From CAZDAM01 sp964503595 (GTDB taxonomy: Bacteria; Muiribacteriota; UBA6191): a DNA stretch of 40,826 nucleotides. The notes beneath the pieces were generated by a model, which was not told where the DNA came from, ran no database searches, and was given only the letters and a program-made list of their open reading frames with translations. The DNA lies in NCBI GenBank assembly GCA_964503595.1, contig CAZDAM010000016.1, forward strand, positions 1-40,826. The letters run 5' to 3'. The translations under genes were made by a program, and so were the position numbers. Shown one piece after another: positions 40,462-40,826 of the stretch (positions within the stretch are counted from its first letter, which is position 1; every line of letters begins with the position of its first letter).

Positions 40462-40490
40462 TTGAATATCCTTCCCTGAGGGTCGATACT
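40462..40490 (+). promoter_or_regulatory. Likely promoter of the TauE/SafE gene
   Basis: TTGAAT (40462-40467), a 17-base spacer and GATACT (40485-40490). Transcription would start near 40497, giving a leader of about 25 bases that contains GGAG. Confidence 0.45.
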
Positions 40491-40521
40491 CAAAAGAAAA
40501 ACTGAGCCTCTGGAGAATAAT

Positions 40522-40826
40522 ATGGAATGGATCTACAGCATGGGAATCGGATTGGGAGCCGGACTTCTGTCCGGACTTTTTGGAATCGGCGGCGGCGTCC
40601 TGATCGTTCCGGCCCTGGTCTATTTCATGGGCTTTTCCCAGAAACTTGCCACCGGAACCAGTCTGGCCATTCTGCTCCCCCCGGTCGGCATTGCCGCCGT
40701 ATGGGAGTATTACCGCAATGACAATGTCAACTTCAAGGCAGCCCTGACGATTGCCGTCATGGTAGTGCTTGGAAGCTGGCTGGGCGCCCGCGGTGCAAAC
40801 CAGCTGGACGCCCAGGTCATGAAAGT
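40522..40826 (+). CDS. TauE/SafE-family membrane permease (partial)
   Basis: The frame from ATG 40522 runs to the window edge (101 residues visible). GGAG lies about 6 bases upstream. MGIGLGAGLLSGLFGIGGG, then LIVPALVYFMGFSQKLATGT, is the hallmark first-repeat signature of TauE/SafE (former DUF81) exporters, with hydrophobic helices following (VGIAAVW, ALTIAVMVVLGSWLGAR). These proteins move sulfite, sulfonates or related organic anions across the inner membrane; the substrate cannot be told. The 3' part lies outside the window. Confidence 0.92.
   Translation, partial: MEWIYSMGIGLGAGLLSGLFGIGGGVLIVPALVYFMGFSQKLATGTSLAILLPPVGIAAVWEYYRNDNVNFKAALTIAVMVVLGSWLGARGANQLDAQVMK

Noticed and set aside
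1..40826. CRISPR arrays, tRNA, rRNA, prophage attachment sites
   Set aside because: No regularly spaced repeats, tRNA cloverleaf, rRNA or phage integrase was seen when reading the window by eye.

Overview
The window is about 40.8 kb of dense bacterial DNA of roughly 50% GC. Signal peptides, lipoprotein signals (lipoboxes), pseudopilin-like proteins and a PhnD-like periplasmic binding protein point to a diderm (Gram-negative) bacterium. No rRNA, tRNA or other taxonomic marker gene is present. The many HEAT/TPR scaffold proteins and the MoxR/FtsH-type operon suggest a deep or poorly sampled lineage; a Candidatus Riflebacteria/Ozemobacteria-like organism is only a guess. Genes are tightly packed and many start codons overlap the preceding stop (ATGA, GTGA), so most of the window reads as a few long operons, mainly on the minus strand.

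Layout. (1) 1-586, minus: peptide deformylase and the first residues of an exported protein; divergent from these at 625-2516 are an esterase and a degenerate nuclease-fold protein. (2) 2500-10405, minus: an envelope operon with a lipoprotein, a giant PilX/GspK-like protein, two pseudopilins, a ferredoxin-NADP reductase, an M15 peptidase, a HEAT protein, an exported zinc-ribbon protein and another lipoprotein. (3) 10493-11785, plus: NADP isocitrate dehydrogenase with a clear promoter and terminator, followed by a decayed fragment. (4) 12050-12910, minus: an exported C39/papain-like protein. (5) 13031-24969, minus: the most unusual region. Ddl is followed by a 58-residue membrane protein, a NrdG-like radical SAM protein, two unknowns, a soluble FtsH-like AAA+ M41 protease, an 85-residue acidic protein, a 1075-residue two-part protein, a MoxR AAA+ ATPase, a 450-residue putative MoxR partner, a SpoU methyltransferase and a 36-residue ORF, nearly all overlapping or 0-17 bases apart. 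(6) 25035-25796, plus: glycerophosphodiester phosphodiesterase. (7) 25998-35589, minus: PhnD-like protein, GAF-GGDEF diguanylate cyclase, RimK-like ATP-grasp ligase, membrane EEP phosphatase/nuclease, DnaB, HEAT protein and a double FKBP prolyl isomerase. (8) 35731-36093, plus: queF, followed by a perfect 17-bp hairpin and a decayed IS630-type insertion sequence. (9) 37175-40067, minus: a two-TM small protein and an 853-residue TerB-TPR protein; then a 56-residue ORF (minus) and the start of a TauE/SafE permease (plus).

The strongest candidate for an undescribed system is the 13.0-24.0 kb operon. It combines two AAA+ engines (a MoxR-type remodeler and a soluble FtsH-type protease) with large unknown proteins and a radical SAM activase. 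From memory this recalls the MoxR-vWA-based ternary conflict systems, but the partner subunits here are not recognisable by eye. A second theme is promoter architecture: several genes (esterase, GDPD, dnaB, the 56-residue ORF) have a good -10 element only 8-13 bases before the ATG and no Shine-Dalgarno, which suggests leaderless or nearly leaderless mRNAs.
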